Source: Amycolatopsis thermalba | GTDB lineage: Bacteria > Actinomycetota > Actinomycetes > Mycobacteriales > Pseudonocardiaceae | NCBI RefSeq assembly: GCF_003385215.1 | Contig: NZ_PQHW01000047.1 | Location: 1 to 49,152 of the forward strand | Direction of reading: 5' to 3' | DNA: 49,152 nt | In this document: piece after piece, positions 1-8,058 of the stretch | Position numbering within the stretch: the first letter of the stretch is position 1 | Layout of the letters: each line of letters starts with the position of its first letter | Position numbers and translations under genes: made by a program | Notes under the pieces: model-generated | The model's database searches: none | The model's input: the letters and a program-made list of their open reading frames with translations, nothing else | What the model was told of the DNA's origin: nothing

Positions 1-40
1 TCTCGTGGGCTCGGTGATGTCGATAAGAGACTGGCGCGGG

Positions 41-134
41 GTGGCTGGTTCTGCTCGGGGGGTGCCGGTTCTGCCCAGGGTGGCTGGCTCTGCCCAGGGT
101 GGCTGGCTCTGCCCAGGGTGGCTGGCTCTGCTCG
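41..134. repeat. 19-bp minisatellite
   Basis: Four nearly exact copies of a unit reading GGGTGGCTGGCTCTGCCCA are seen. The three best copies start near 78, 97 and 116, a period of 19 bp, and a diverged copy lies near 41. The array leads directly into the larger repeat block that follows. No gene is supported here. Open frames across it only reflect high GC and repetition. Confidence 0.8.
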
Positions 135-199
135 GGGGTGCCGGTCCTGCCCGGGGGTGGCCGGTCGCCGCTGGTTCACAGGCGGCCGGCCCGGGCGGC

Positions 200-735
200 G
201 GCGCGGGGGTCATCTGGGGCGCGCACCCGCTACTGCGGCGGCCATCGCGGGAGGGCGGAGGCGGTCGGCGACTGGCGTGCGGGTTCAGGGTCGCCTGGCT
301 GATCCGTCTCGGGCGTGCACTTCCTACTGCGACGGCCATCGCGCGAGAGGAGCGGCGAGTGAAGCGCGGGTTGACGGCTGCCTTGGTTCATCTGGGGTGT
401 GCAGCCGCTACCGCGGCGACCACCACGCGGCACGGCCGGCGAGTGGCGTGCGGGTTTGGGGTCATCTGGCTGGTTGCCTCGGGCGTGCAGCCGCTACTGC
501 GGCGGCCCCGCGAGGGTTGGCGAGTGGCGTGTCGGTTTCGGGCTGCCCGACTGGTTCATCTGGGGCGTGCACCCGTTACTCCGGCGCCGACCGCGCGAGG
601 CGGGCGGCGGGCGGTTCGACGGGTCGTCTGGCTGGTTGCCCCCGGGCGTGCACCCGCTACTGCGGCGGCCATCGCGCGAGACGGCCGGCGAGCAGCCCTG
701 GTTGCGGCGCCGGAGGCCGCCCGGCCTCGCCTCGT
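200..735. repeat. Six-copy ~85-bp degenerate tandem repeat
   Basis: A core of the form GCAsCCGCTACTGCGGCG recurs with starts near 223, 317, 401, 487, 569 and 650 (spacings 94, 84, 86, 82 and 81). Each core is flanked by shared words such as GGTTCATCTGGGGCGTGC upstream and CGGCGAGTGGCGTGCGGG downstream. Copies are 75-90 percent alike by eye and carry indels that are not multiples of three, so this is not a coding repeat. The core can fold as a small hairpin (CCGC, loop TACT or TACC, GCGG). The whole stretch up to the P450 start at 831 holds no credible gene. Confidence 0.75.
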
Positions 736-830
736 CCGTGGCGTGGGGGCGCCCGTCTGACGGGATGTGAGCGGCGTCGCCGAAACCGTTTTGAAGTCGT
801 GGTGAAACCGCTCGCCCGCAGGCTCTGGCC

Positions 831-2021
831 ATGCGACAGGACGAACTCACCTCGATGCCCACCGCACGTCCGGCGGGCTGCCCCTTCGATCCGCCGGCGG
901 AACTGGGCGAAATCCGGGCACGGCAACCACTCGTGCGCATGGAGTACCCGGACGGGCACCGCGGCTGGCTGGTCACCGGGCACGCCCAGGCCCGCACCGT
1001 ACTGGGCGACTCCCGGTTCACCTCCCGCTACGAGCTCATGCACTTCCCGCTCCCGGGCATACCCGCCGACGTGCCGCCGGCCCCCGTCGGCGACCTCACC
1101 GGCATCGACGCGCCCGAACACACCCGCTACCGCAAACTGCTCGCCGGGAAGTTCACCGTCCGCCGGATGCGCCAGCTCACCGAGCGGGTCGAAGAAGTCG
1201 CCGCGGAGCACCTCGACGCCATGGCCCAGCACGGGCCGTCGGTGGACCTGGTCCAGGCGTACGCGCATCCCGTGCCGGCCGTGATGATCTGCGAGCTGCT
1301 CGGCGTGCCCTACGCCGACCGCGAGTTCTTCCAGCGTCAGGTCGCCGGGCAGATGGACCCGAAAACCACGCCCGAGGAGCAGTACGCCGCCCACGCGGCA
1401 CTCCAGGACTACCTGCGCGAACTGGTGCGGGCCAAACGCGCCGAGTCCACCGACGACGTGCTCGGCGACCTGACCACGAGCGATCTCACCGACGAGGAGC
1501 TGTCCGGCATCGGCGCGTTCCTGCTGGGCGCCGGTCTGGACACCACCGCCAACATGATCGCGCTGGGCACCTTCGCCCTGCTGAGCCACCCCGCCCAGCT
1601 CGCCGCGCTCCGAGACGATCCGGGCCTCGTGGACAGCGCGGTCGAAGAGCTGCTGCGCTACCTGACCATCGCCCACACGGGAGTGCGAGCGGCCCTGGAG
1701 GACGTCGAACTGGACGGTCAGGTGATCAAGGCGGGCGAGTCCGTGACCATCGCCGCGCACGCCGCCAACCGCGACCCGGAGCGGTTCCCCGATCCCGACA
1801 CCCTCGACCTGCGCCGCCACGCCGCCGGGCACCTCGCGTTCGGCCACGGCATCCACCAGTGCCTGGGACAGCAGCTCGCGCGTGTCGAGATGCGGGTCGC
1901 GATCCCGGCGCTGGTCACCCGCTTCCCGACGCTGCGCCTGGCCGTCCCGCCGGAGGAGGTGCCGTTGCGGCACGACGAGACCATCTACGGCGTGCGCCGG
2001 CTCCCGGTCACCTGGGACTGA
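831..2021 (+). CDS. Cytochrome P450
   Basis: Predicted soluble haem monooxygenase of 396 aa, the normal length for a bacterial class I P450 fed by ferredoxin and ferredoxin reductase. The I-helix oxygen-activation motif AGLDTT is at residues 234-239 and the K-helix ExxR at 273-276. The haem-binding loop [10 protein letters not shown] spans 337-346 with Cys344 as thiolate ligand, and the [10 protein letters not shown] stretch lies just before it. The fold resembles CYP105/107-type enzymes, but the substrate cannot be read from sequence. No ferredoxin or reductase gene is adjacent, so electrons must come from partners elsewhere. The ATG at 831 has no clear Shine-Dalgarno; ATG 855 is an alternative. 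The gene stands alone between a repeat block and a convergent hairpin region. Confidence 0.93.
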   Translation: MRQDELTSMPTARPAGCPFDPPAELGEIRARQPLVRMEYPDGHRGWLVTGHAQARTVLGDSRFTSRYELMHFPLPGIPADVPPAPVGDLTGIDAPEHTRYRKLLAGKFTVRRMRQLTERVEEVAAEHLDAMAQHGPSVDLVQAYAHPVPAVMICELLGVPYADREFFQRQVAGQMDPKTTPEEQYAAHAALQDYLRELVRAKRAESTDDVLGDLTTSDLTDEELSGIGAFLLGAGLDTTANMIALGTFALLSHPAQLAALRDDPGLVDSAVEELLRYLTIAHTGVRAALEDVELDGQVIKAGESVTIAAHAANRDPERFPDPDTLDLRRHAAGHLAFGHGIHQCLGQQLARVEMRVAIPALVTRFPTLRLAVPPEEVPLRHDETIYGVRRLPVTWD

Positions 2022-2421
2022 GCAGCGGCACCGTGATCGTTCGCCGCACTCGGTGGACACCTGTCCGTGGGCGGGGAAGTCGTCGGTGCAGGCGGTGGCC
2101 GGGGGCGATGGTCGCGTGCGAATGCGCCCTGCGTCAGGGGTTTCTGCATGCCGTCGGTCGCGACGTCGGCGGCGCCCCGCTGGAGGAGATCGCCCGCCGG
2201 GTTCCCTGGCCGGCGGGCGCTCGCCCTGGCGGGTGGTCGGTGCGGTGCCGGGCGGGTTTTCGTGGTGTCGCCGGTCCACTGAGTGGGCGGTTGGAGCCAA
2301 CGGAGGTTCCCCATGGTGTGCCTTCTGTCCATTGTGGTTGCGGTCTGCTGATCAGTCTAGGAGCGCGAAAACCCGCCGCACATCTACCGAAAGACAGATT
2401 TTCCGCACCCCTACCGCACCC
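2022..2421. other. Convergent intergenic region, no gene recognised
   Basis: About 400 bases separate the P450 stop from the convergent FAD oxidoreductase stop. Frames on both strands are open, but none has a recognisable domain or a good ribosome site. The region contains a strong hairpin at 2191-2219 and, at its right edge, two and a half copies of an 11-bp unit (ACCGCACCCCT) running into the end of the next gene. Confidence 0.5.
2191..2219. terminator. Perfect 10-bp hairpin between convergent genes
   Basis: CGCCCGCCGG (2191-2200) pairs perfectly with CCGGCGGGCG (2210-2219) around a 9-nt loop. It lies 170 bp after the P450 stop and 200 bp before the convergent oxidoreductase stop. That fits a bidirectional GC-rich actinobacterial terminator, but there is no T-tract on either side, so the role is inferred. 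Confidence 0.5.
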
Positions 2422-3963
2422 CTACCGCACCACGCCGCGCACCGCTTCCGGCCACTCCAGGGGCACGCCGAGCTTCCCCAGCCGCGCCTGGAAATCCGCC
2501 AGCAGACCGGGCTTCGCACGCACCGCCCGAGCGGGGACACCTCGCTCCAGCGCGAACGCCGCCAGTGCTCCCGCCGCCTCGCCGGTGTTCCACTCCACCG
2601 GGTGCAGCCGGTAGCAGCCGTTGGTCACGTGGGTCACCCCGAGACACTTGCCACCGGCCAGCAGGTTCTCCAGCCGCACCGGCAACAGCGCGCCGAGCGG
2701 GATCTGGAACGGGTGGCAGGCGATGTCCAGGTACCCCCGGCCGCCGGTGCTCGGGTGCAGGTCGATCCGGTAGCAGCCCACCCCGATGCTGTCGGCGAAC
2801 TGCTCGGCCTGCCCGATCCCCGCGCGCGCCGCCACCCCGACGTGCTGCTCCAGCACCGTGAACTCGGCCCGGATCCGGCGGCTCTCCCGCACGTACGGCG
2901 CCAGCGCCAGCCCATCCGGCGTGCCCAGCGGCTCCCCGGCCAGCCGCAGGCCCGGATACCCCGCCTCGGTCTGCAACCAGTGCACGAAGGACAACGTCAG
3001 CGACCGCGCCTGCGCCAGCCGCGTGGCACGCTCCTCCGGCGCCACCCCGGTCACCGGCGCCAGCCAGTAATCGATCTGCGGCCAGTTCACCAGCGTCACA
3101 TCGGGCCGCGGCGGGTCCCACAACCGTCCACTCCGGATCCGCCGGAACCGCCACAGGTCCTGCCCCTCGCCGAACAACGGCCGGCTCAGCGGCTCGCCCG
3201 TCTCCGGTTCCTGCGTCGTCCAGCCCAGCTGCGGTCCCGGCCAGAACGGCGCCCGGTAACTCCGCCAGAAGTCGTAGTCGGCGGGCCGCGGCACGACGTG
3301 CGAGCCGTCCGGGTCCCACTCCAGCGCCGCGCACCACGTCAGCGCCTGCTGGTCCAACGGATCGGCCGGCCCGTCCAGCGCGTGCGGCTCACCCGTCTCG
3401 TCCGCGCTCTCCGAGCCGAGCACGTGCTCGCACCCCGCCAGCGGCAGGACATCGCCCTCTTCGGTCGCGTCGATCACGTACGACGCGCTCACCGACACCG
3501 CACCCTCCGGCGACGCGAACTCCACCGCGTCCACCCGGTCGCCCGTCGTCGCCGCGCCGACCGGCGTGTGGTGGTACCGGATCTCCAGGTTGCCCGCCCG
3601 CACCAGCGGTGCCAGCAGCTCGTCGAGCACCTCGCCGACGACCACCGGCTCGGCGCACAACACGCTCACCCAGCCCTCGCCCGGGTTCAGCTCGCGCACC
3701 GCCCGCGCCTCCGCGCTCAGCCGGGGGTCCGCGCGGTACCGGTCACGCACCCGGGACCGCATCAGCCGGTACGACTGGGTGCTGCCGAACGTCTCGACCC
3801 ACGCGTTCTCGTCCGGCGGCACGGCCTGCGCGGTCAGCTGACCGCCGAGCCGCCCGGTCGTCTCGGTCAGCACCACCCGGCGGCCGAGCATCGCCGCGGA
3901 CAGCGCCGCGGCCACCCCGCCGCAACCGCCACCGACCACCAGCACCTCGCAGTCGGAACCCAT
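2422..3963 (-). CDS. FAD-dependent oxidoreductase (FAD_oxidored type)
   Basis: A 513-aa flavoprotein. The N-terminal Rossmann fingerprint VVGGGCGGVAAA has G11-x-G13-x-x-G16, followed by an acidic residue (Glu34) at the end of the second strand and the GRLGGQLT motif near 37-44, typical of the PF12831 group. The ATG at 3963 was chosen because the dinucleotide-binding strand begins immediately after it. A longer open frame exists upstream but runs through the permease gene in another frame. The gene is last in an operon with two sugar ABC permeases and a binding protein, 11 bp after the permease stop. It therefore probably oxidises the imported sugar or glycoside, or a derivative. The substrate is unknown. 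Confidence 0.85.
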   Translation of the reverse strand: MGSDCEVLVVGGGCGGVAAALSAAMLGRRVVLTETTGRLGGQLTAQAVPPDENAWVETFGSTQSYRLMRSRVRDRYRADPRLSAEARAVRELNPGEGWVSVLCAEPVVVGEVLDELLAPLVRAGNLEIRYHHTPVGAATTGDRVDAVEFASPEGAVSVSASYVIDATEEGDVLPLAGCEHVLGSESADETGEPHALDGPADPLDQQALTWCAALEWDPDGSHVVPRPADYDFWRSYRAPFWPGPQLGWTTQEPETGEPLSRPLFGEGQDLWRFRRIRSGRLWDPPRPDVTLVNWPQIDYWLAPVTGVAPEERATRLAQARSLTLSFVHWLQTEAGYPGLRLAGEPLGTPDGLALAPYVRESRRIRAEFTVLEQHVGVAARAGIGQAEQFADSIGVGCYRIDLHPSTGGRGYLDIACHPFQIPLGALLPVRLENLLAGGKCLGVTHVTNGCYRLHPVEWNTGEAAGALAAFALERGVPARAVRAKPGLLADFQARLGKLGVPLEWPEAVRGVVR

Positions 3964-3974
3964 CGCCCTCCCTC

Positions 3975-4805
3975 TCACTTCACGCCCGTCTGGGCGAGGC
4001 TCTCGGTGATCTGCCGCCGCGCCACCAGGTAGGCGATCACCAGCGGCACGGTCGAAATCGCCGTGGCCGCCATCTGCGGACCCCACAACGGGTTGCCGCT
4101 GGTGTCGGTGAGCGCGGTCAGCGCGAGCGGCACCGTGTACAGCTCGCTGCGGTTGACGAACACCAGCGGCTCCAGGAACGAGTTCCAGCTGTACAGGAAC
4201 GCGATGATGCCGATCGTGCCGAGCATCGGGCGGGTCAGCGGCAGGATCAGGCTCAGGAGGATCCGCACCCGGCCCATGCCGTCGATCATCGCCGCCTCCT
4301 CCAGCTCGACCGGGATCGACTGGATGAACTGGCGCATCAGGAAGATCCCGGTGACCCCGGTCGCGCCGAACACCGGCAGCGCCAGCAGCGGCACGTGCGT
4401 GTCGGCCAGCCCGAGGTCCTTCATCAGCGTGAAGTTCGGGATCAGCGTGACCTCGACCGGCAGCATCAGCGCGCTCAGGAACAGGAAGAAGATCACGTTG
4501 CGCCCGGGGAAGCGCAGCCGCGCGAACGCGTAGCCGGACAGCAGCGACAGGGCGCACGTGAACAGCGCGACCAGCACCGCGATGTAGAGGCTGTTGTAGA
4601 TCTGCCGCGTGAACGGCTGGAACGCGAAGACGTCCCGGATGTTGTCCAGCGTGACGTCGCGGGGGATGAGCTGCGGCGGGGACGCGAGCACGTCGCCGGG
4701 CAGCTTCAGCGCGCTGGCGATCATCCACAGGAACGGGAACACCAGCGGCACCGACAACACCACGAGAAACGCGTACCGGAGCACGCGGCTGACGGTCCTA
4801 CTCAC
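3975..4805 (-). CDS. Carbohydrate ABC transporter permease (MalG-like)
   Basis: A 276-aa integral membrane subunit of a CUT1-type sugar importer. It has about six hydrophobic segments, the first at residues 11-32. The cytoplasmic EAA loop starting PVELEEAAMIDG (about 165-176) contacts the ATPase. Length and motif position match the MalG/UgpE branch. The gene overlaps the partner permease by 8 bp (4798-4805), which suggests translational coupling. It comes second of the two permeases in transcription order. No ATPase gene is present in the operon, so it must share a general multi-sugar ATPase such as MsiK encoded elsewhere, as is common in actinobacteria. Confidence 0.93.
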   Translation of the reverse strand: MSRTVSRVLRYAFLVVLSVPLVFPFLWMIASALKLPGDVLASPPQLIPRDVTLDNIRDVFAFQPFTRQIYNSLYIAVLVALFTCALSLLSGYAFARLRFPGRNVIFFLFLSALMLPVEVTLIPNFTLMKDLGLADTHVPLLALPVFGATGVTGIFLMRQFIQSIPVELEEAAMIDGMGRVRILLSLILPLTRPMLGTIGIIAFLYSWNSFLEPLVFVNRSELYTVPLALTALTDTSGNPLWGPQMAATAISTVPLVIAYLVARRQITESLAQTGVK

Positions 4806-5685
4806 TGTGCACCCACTTCCTCCGCGCCCACCACTGCGCCGCCACCAGGAGCAGCGTCAGTCCGAAGAGGACGACGGCGATCGCGCTCGCGTACCCGGTC
4901 CGGAACAGCTGGAACGCCTGCTCGTACAGGTAGTAGGCGAGCACCGACGTCGCGTGCGCCGGCCCGCCGTGCGTCATCAGCTGGATGTAGTCGAACACCT
5001 GGAACGACCCGATGAACGTGATCAGCACGACCACCAGCGTCGTCGGCGCGATCAGCGGCAGCACGATGTGCCGGGTCACCCGCCACTCGCTGGCGCCGTC
5101 CAGCCGCGCGGCCTCCAGGGTCTCCGACGGCATGTTGCGCAGCGCGGCGAGGAAGATCACCGCCTTGAGCCCGACCGTCTTCAACGCCGCCACCACGGTC
5201 ACCGCCGCCAGCGACGGCTGGGCCTCGAACAGCCAGTTGGGCCCGGTGATCCCGAACACCGACAGGAACTCGTTGACCCCGCCACCCTTGCCCTGCAACA
5301 GGAACCGCCACACCAGCGCCCACGCCGCCTGCGAGGTGATCACGGACAGGAAGGCGAGCGTGAGGAACACCTCGGCCCCCGGCGGGCGCCGGTAGAGCAC
5401 GAGCGCGAGCCCGAGCGACAACCCGACGTTGATCACCACGAGCCCGAGCGCGAACACCCCGGTGACCGCCAGCGAATGCCAGAACGTGGCGTCCTCGGTG
5501 AACAGCTCGCGGTAGTTCGCCCACCCCGCGGGCTTCGACACGCCGGCACGCAGGTCCGTGTGGCTGAACGACAGGGCCACGATGGACACCAGCGGAACCA
5601 GCACGAACAGGATGAACCCGATCATCTGCGGGGTGATGAGCAGGTAACCGGTCAGCGTCTCGCGGACGCGGCGCCGTGCGACCAC
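4798..5685 (-). CDS. Carbohydrate ABC transporter permease (MalF/UgpA-like)
   Basis: A 295-aa inner-membrane permease of the same sugar importer. The first transmembrane helix is at about residues 12-40 (GYLLITPQMIGFILFVLV and following). The EAA loop begins SETLEAARLDGASEW at about 187-201. It starts 9 bp after the binding-protein stop and overlaps the second permease by 8 bp. The set is binding protein, MalF-like, MalG-like, then FAD oxidoreductase. By analogy with CUT1 importers the substrate is a mono- or oligosaccharide or a glycoside, but no residue reveals which. Confidence 0.93.
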   Translation of the reverse strand: MVARRRVRETLTGYLLITPQMIGFILFVLVPLVSIVALSFSHTDLRAGVSKPAGWANYRELFTEDATFWHSLAVTGVFALGLVVINVGLSLGLALVLYRRPPGAEVFLTLAFLSVITSQAAWALVWRFLLQGKGGGVNEFLSVFGITGPNWLFEAQPSLAAVTVVAALKTVGLKAVIFLAALRNMPSETLEAARLDGASEWRVTRHIVLPLIAPTTLVVVLITFIGSFQVFDYIQLMTHGGPAHATSVLAYYLYEQAFQLFRTGYASAIAVVLFGLTLLLVAAQWWARRKWVHSE

Positions 5686-5694
5686 GACGTCCCC

Positions 5695-6978
5695 CTAACT
5701 CTTCTCGCGCAGCAACGGGCCGACTTCGCCGCACAGTTCGGACAGTGCCTCCGGCACGTTCGCACCGGGCGACCACAGCTCGTCGAACACCGGCTGCGCC
5801 GCGGTCTTGATCTCCGGCCAGGTGCGCGGGTACTGGAACGCCTGCCCCTCGGTGATGCCCGGCACCAGGATGTTCGCGACCGCGTCCGGCGGCAGCGCGG
5901 TCCCGGCGTACACCTGCGTGGCGTCGGCGAGCACGGACTGGCGCGGGGGCGGGAAGAACCGGGCCAGCTCGCGCATCGAGCGTTCGCTGGTGAGGAACTT
6001 CAGGAACTCGATCGCCAGGTCGCGGTGCGGCGCCTGCTGGAACACCACGAGCCCGGCCTGCCCGGTCACCTGCGGCTGCCCGCCGGGGCCGGCGGGCAGC
6101 GGCGCGAAACCGTACTGGAACTTCGCGCCCTTCAGCTGCGACAACCGGGAGAGCTGGGTGATCGTCAGCGCCGCGTTGCCGGCGTAGAAGTCCGCCTGCG
6201 CACCGGGCGGCACCGCGGTGCCGTCGGCGAACGCCATGCGGTGCAAAGTTCCGATTGCCCGCGCGGCTTCCGATGAGTCCATTGTGCACTCATCCCCGGA
6301 AGCGAAGCGCGCGCCGTAGGCCCGCAGCAGCGGGTCCAGCGTCGGCCACGACACCGGCAGCGGCCCGTACAGGCTGCCTTCGTTGCTCTGGAACACATAG
6401 CTCCCGCTCGGCAACGTCGACTGCAACTCGCGCGCGAGACCGGCCAGCCGGTCCCACGTCCACTCGCCGCGCGCGGCCAGCTCCGCGGGATCCGGCAGAC
6501 CGGCCCGGGCGAAGAAGTCCCGGTTGTAGACGACGAAGAACGGACTGGTCGAGAACGGCACCCCGTACACGGCGTCCCCGTCCTGCCAGTTCGTGAAGGC
6601 GCTCGGCACGAAGTCGCCCAGCCGGTACGCGGGGTCCGCGCGCAGGGCGGGCCCGACGTCGGCGAGCACCTCGGTGGCGGCCATGCCGACCGCGTCCGGC
6701 GCGCCGAGCCAGCCGAGGTCCGGTGGGTCACCACCGGCGAGCCGGACGGACACCTTCGTCGTGTAATCGGCCTGCGGCACGGTCTGGATCCGCACCGGCG
6801 TGCCGCCGTGCTGGGCCGAGAATTCCCCGGCGAGCCGGTTGAGCAGGCCCAGCTGTTCCTGGTTGGACGTCCAGACGGTCATGGTGACCGTGTCGGCGCC
6901 GGCGCGGTCGCCGATCCCGCAGGCCGCGGTCAGCGCGACCGCGGAGACGGCGAACAGGCGCCCCCATCGCTTTCTCAT
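5695..6978 (-). CDS. Extracellular solute-binding lipoprotein (sugar ABC importer)
   Basis: A 427-aa substrate-binding protein. The N-terminus MRKRWGRLFAVSAVALTAAC has a basic n-region, a hydrophobic core and a lipobox-like LTAAC ending at Cys20. The Leu is at -4 rather than -3, so the lipobox is slightly unusual. The mature part opens with a TVTMTVWTSNQEQ strand typical of family 1 sugar-binding proteins and continues with the usual two-lobe length. It should capture the sugar outside the membrane and deliver it to the two permeases encoded immediately after it. The ATG at 6978 is preceded by GGAGAGG four bases upstream. It sits 27 bp downstream of the lacI-type regulator gene and is probably co-transcribed with it. 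Confidence 0.92.
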   Translation of the reverse strand: MRKRWGRLFAVSAVALTAACGIGDRAGADTVTMTVWTSNQEQLGLLNRLAGEFSAQHGGTPVRIQTVPQADYTTKVSVRLAGGDPPDLGWLGAPDAVGMAATEVLADVGPALRADPAYRLGDFVPSAFTNWQDGDAVYGVPFSTSPFFVVYNRDFFARAGLPDPAELAARGEWTWDRLAGLARELQSTLPSGSYVFQSNEGSLYGPLPVSWPTLDPLLRAYGARFASGDECTMDSSEAARAIGTLHRMAFADGTAVPPGAQADFYAGNAALTITQLSRLSQLKGAKFQYGFAPLPAGPGGQPQVTGQAGLVVFQQAPHRDLAIEFLKFLTSERSMRELARFFPPPRQSVLADATQVYAGTALPPDAVANILVPGITEGQAFQYPRTWPEIKTAAQPVFDELWSPGANVPEALSELCGEVGPLLREKS

Positions 6979-7005
6979 GCAACCTCTCCGTTGGGGTCGT
7001 CAGTC

Positions 7006-7998
7006 TCAGGCGCGGGTGAGCGTGGTCCCCTCGTGCTGGGGGCACTCGACGGTGCTGATCGCGTCGCCGCCGCCCGCCACCGCGGCCAGCAGCTGCTCCA
7101 GCGCGCGGCGGCCGACCAGGCGGCCGGGAATGCCGTAGCCGGACCAGTGCTCGTCCGCGCTCTCCTCGGAGATCCCGGCCACGGCGATCGGCAGGCCGGG
7201 GGCCACGTTGCGCACCGCCTCGGCGTAGCCGGTGTTCTCGGCGACGACGGCGGTGACCCCGCTCTCGCGCAGTTCCCGCACGAACGCGGGGGAGATCTCG
7301 TCGAGCTTGGGGAAGGACGACGACACCACGAGATCGCTGTCGCGCAGCCCGGCGAGCCGGTCGGCGGTGGCGGGCAGACCGGAATTGGCGCCCACGTACC
7401 GGACCTCGCGGTGGCCGAGCGCGGCGATCCGGCCGGCCAGCACGCGCCCCGCGCCCCGGTAGTCCGGCGACACGTTGGGCACCTCGCGCCCGTCGTCGAG
7501 GAACCGCCGCCCGATGAAGACGAACGGGTACTGCTCGGCGACCAGCTGCTCCAGGTCGGCGGGGATCTCGTCCCGCCCGAGCAGCACGGCGCCGTCCACC
7601 AGGCGCAGCTTGTTCTCACCGCCGGCGTAGATGCTGCGCACCGGCCCGGACATCGCGGCGCTGGTGAACAGCAGCAGGTCGTTCCCGGACTCCTCGGCGG
7701 CTTCCTCGATGCCCAGCAGGAACGGGTGGTAGAGGCTGCGTTGCGCGGTGCCGAACACACGCTCGTAGGTGAAGATCCCGAGCAGCTGGCTGCGCCCCTT
7801 CGCCAGGCGACGCGCGAGCGGATCGGCGCGGTAGCCCATCTCCCGGGCGATGTCGAGCACCCGCCGCCGGGTCTCCTCCGGGATCGTCGTCGCCTTGTCG
7901 CGCAGGATCAGCGATACCGCCGCCTGGGTGACCCCGGCGCGGCGCGCGATGTCCGCCTGCGAGACCCGGCGTGGCCGGCCCTGGCCAGTTATGCGCAT
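7006..7998 (-). CDS. LacI-family transcriptional regulator
   Basis: A 330-aa regulator. The helix-turn-helix lies at residues 12-31 (VSQADIARRAGVTQAAVSLI) and the hinge helix LARRLAKGRS at 61-70. The rest is a periplasmic-binding-protein-like effector domain from about 71. It is the first gene of the sugar-import operon, so it most likely represses that operon until the imported sugar or a derivative binds. The ATG at 7998 lies inside a perfect 16-bp palindrome (7987-8002) and no Shine-Dalgarno precedes it. The nearest upstream in-frame codon block is closed by a TGA. This suggests a leaderless mRNA with the operator over the transcription and translation start, hence tight autorepression. 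Confidence 0.93.
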   Translation of the reverse strand: MRITGQGRPRRVSQADIARRAGVTQAAVSLILRDKATTIPEETRRRVLDIAREMGYRADPLARRLAKGRSQLLGIFTYERVFGTAQRSLYHPFLLGIEEAAEESGNDLLLFTSAAMSGPVRSIYAGGENKLRLVDGAVLLGRDEIPADLEQLVAEQYPFVFIGRRFLDDGREVPNVSPDYRGAGRVLAGRIAALGHREVRYVGANSGLPATADRLAGLRDSDLVVSSSFPKLDEISPAFVRELRESGVTAVVAENTGYAEAVRNVAPGLPIAVAGISEESADEHWSGYGIPGRLVGRRALEQLLAAVAGGGDAISTVECPQHEGTTLTRA

Positions 7999-8002
7999 AA
8001 CT
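7987..8002. promoter_or_regulatory. Perfect 16-bp palindrome, likely LacI operator
   Basis: AGTTATGCGCATAACT is identical to its reverse complement and has the central CG typical of LacI-family operators. It covers the start codon of the divergent lacI-type gene and lies 57 bp before the serine hydrolase start, so one bound dimer could control both directions. The role is inferred from the position and symmetry. Confidence 0.8.
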
Positions 8003-8058
8003 AAACGATGTCAGCCGTGGATCTGGTCTGTCAAGCCCGGCTGGAGTAGAACGAGATC

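Noticed and set aside
5..1284. Long open reading frames through the left-end repeat block
   Set aside because: They are Arg/Ala/Gly-rich, run through non-triplet repeats, and part of them is antisense or shifted to the P450. No family resemblance.
657..2300. 547-codon antisense frame over the P450
   Set aside because: Typical shadow frame of a high-GC gene, with composition biased to Arg, His, Gly and Val. The plus-strand P450 has all catalytic motifs.
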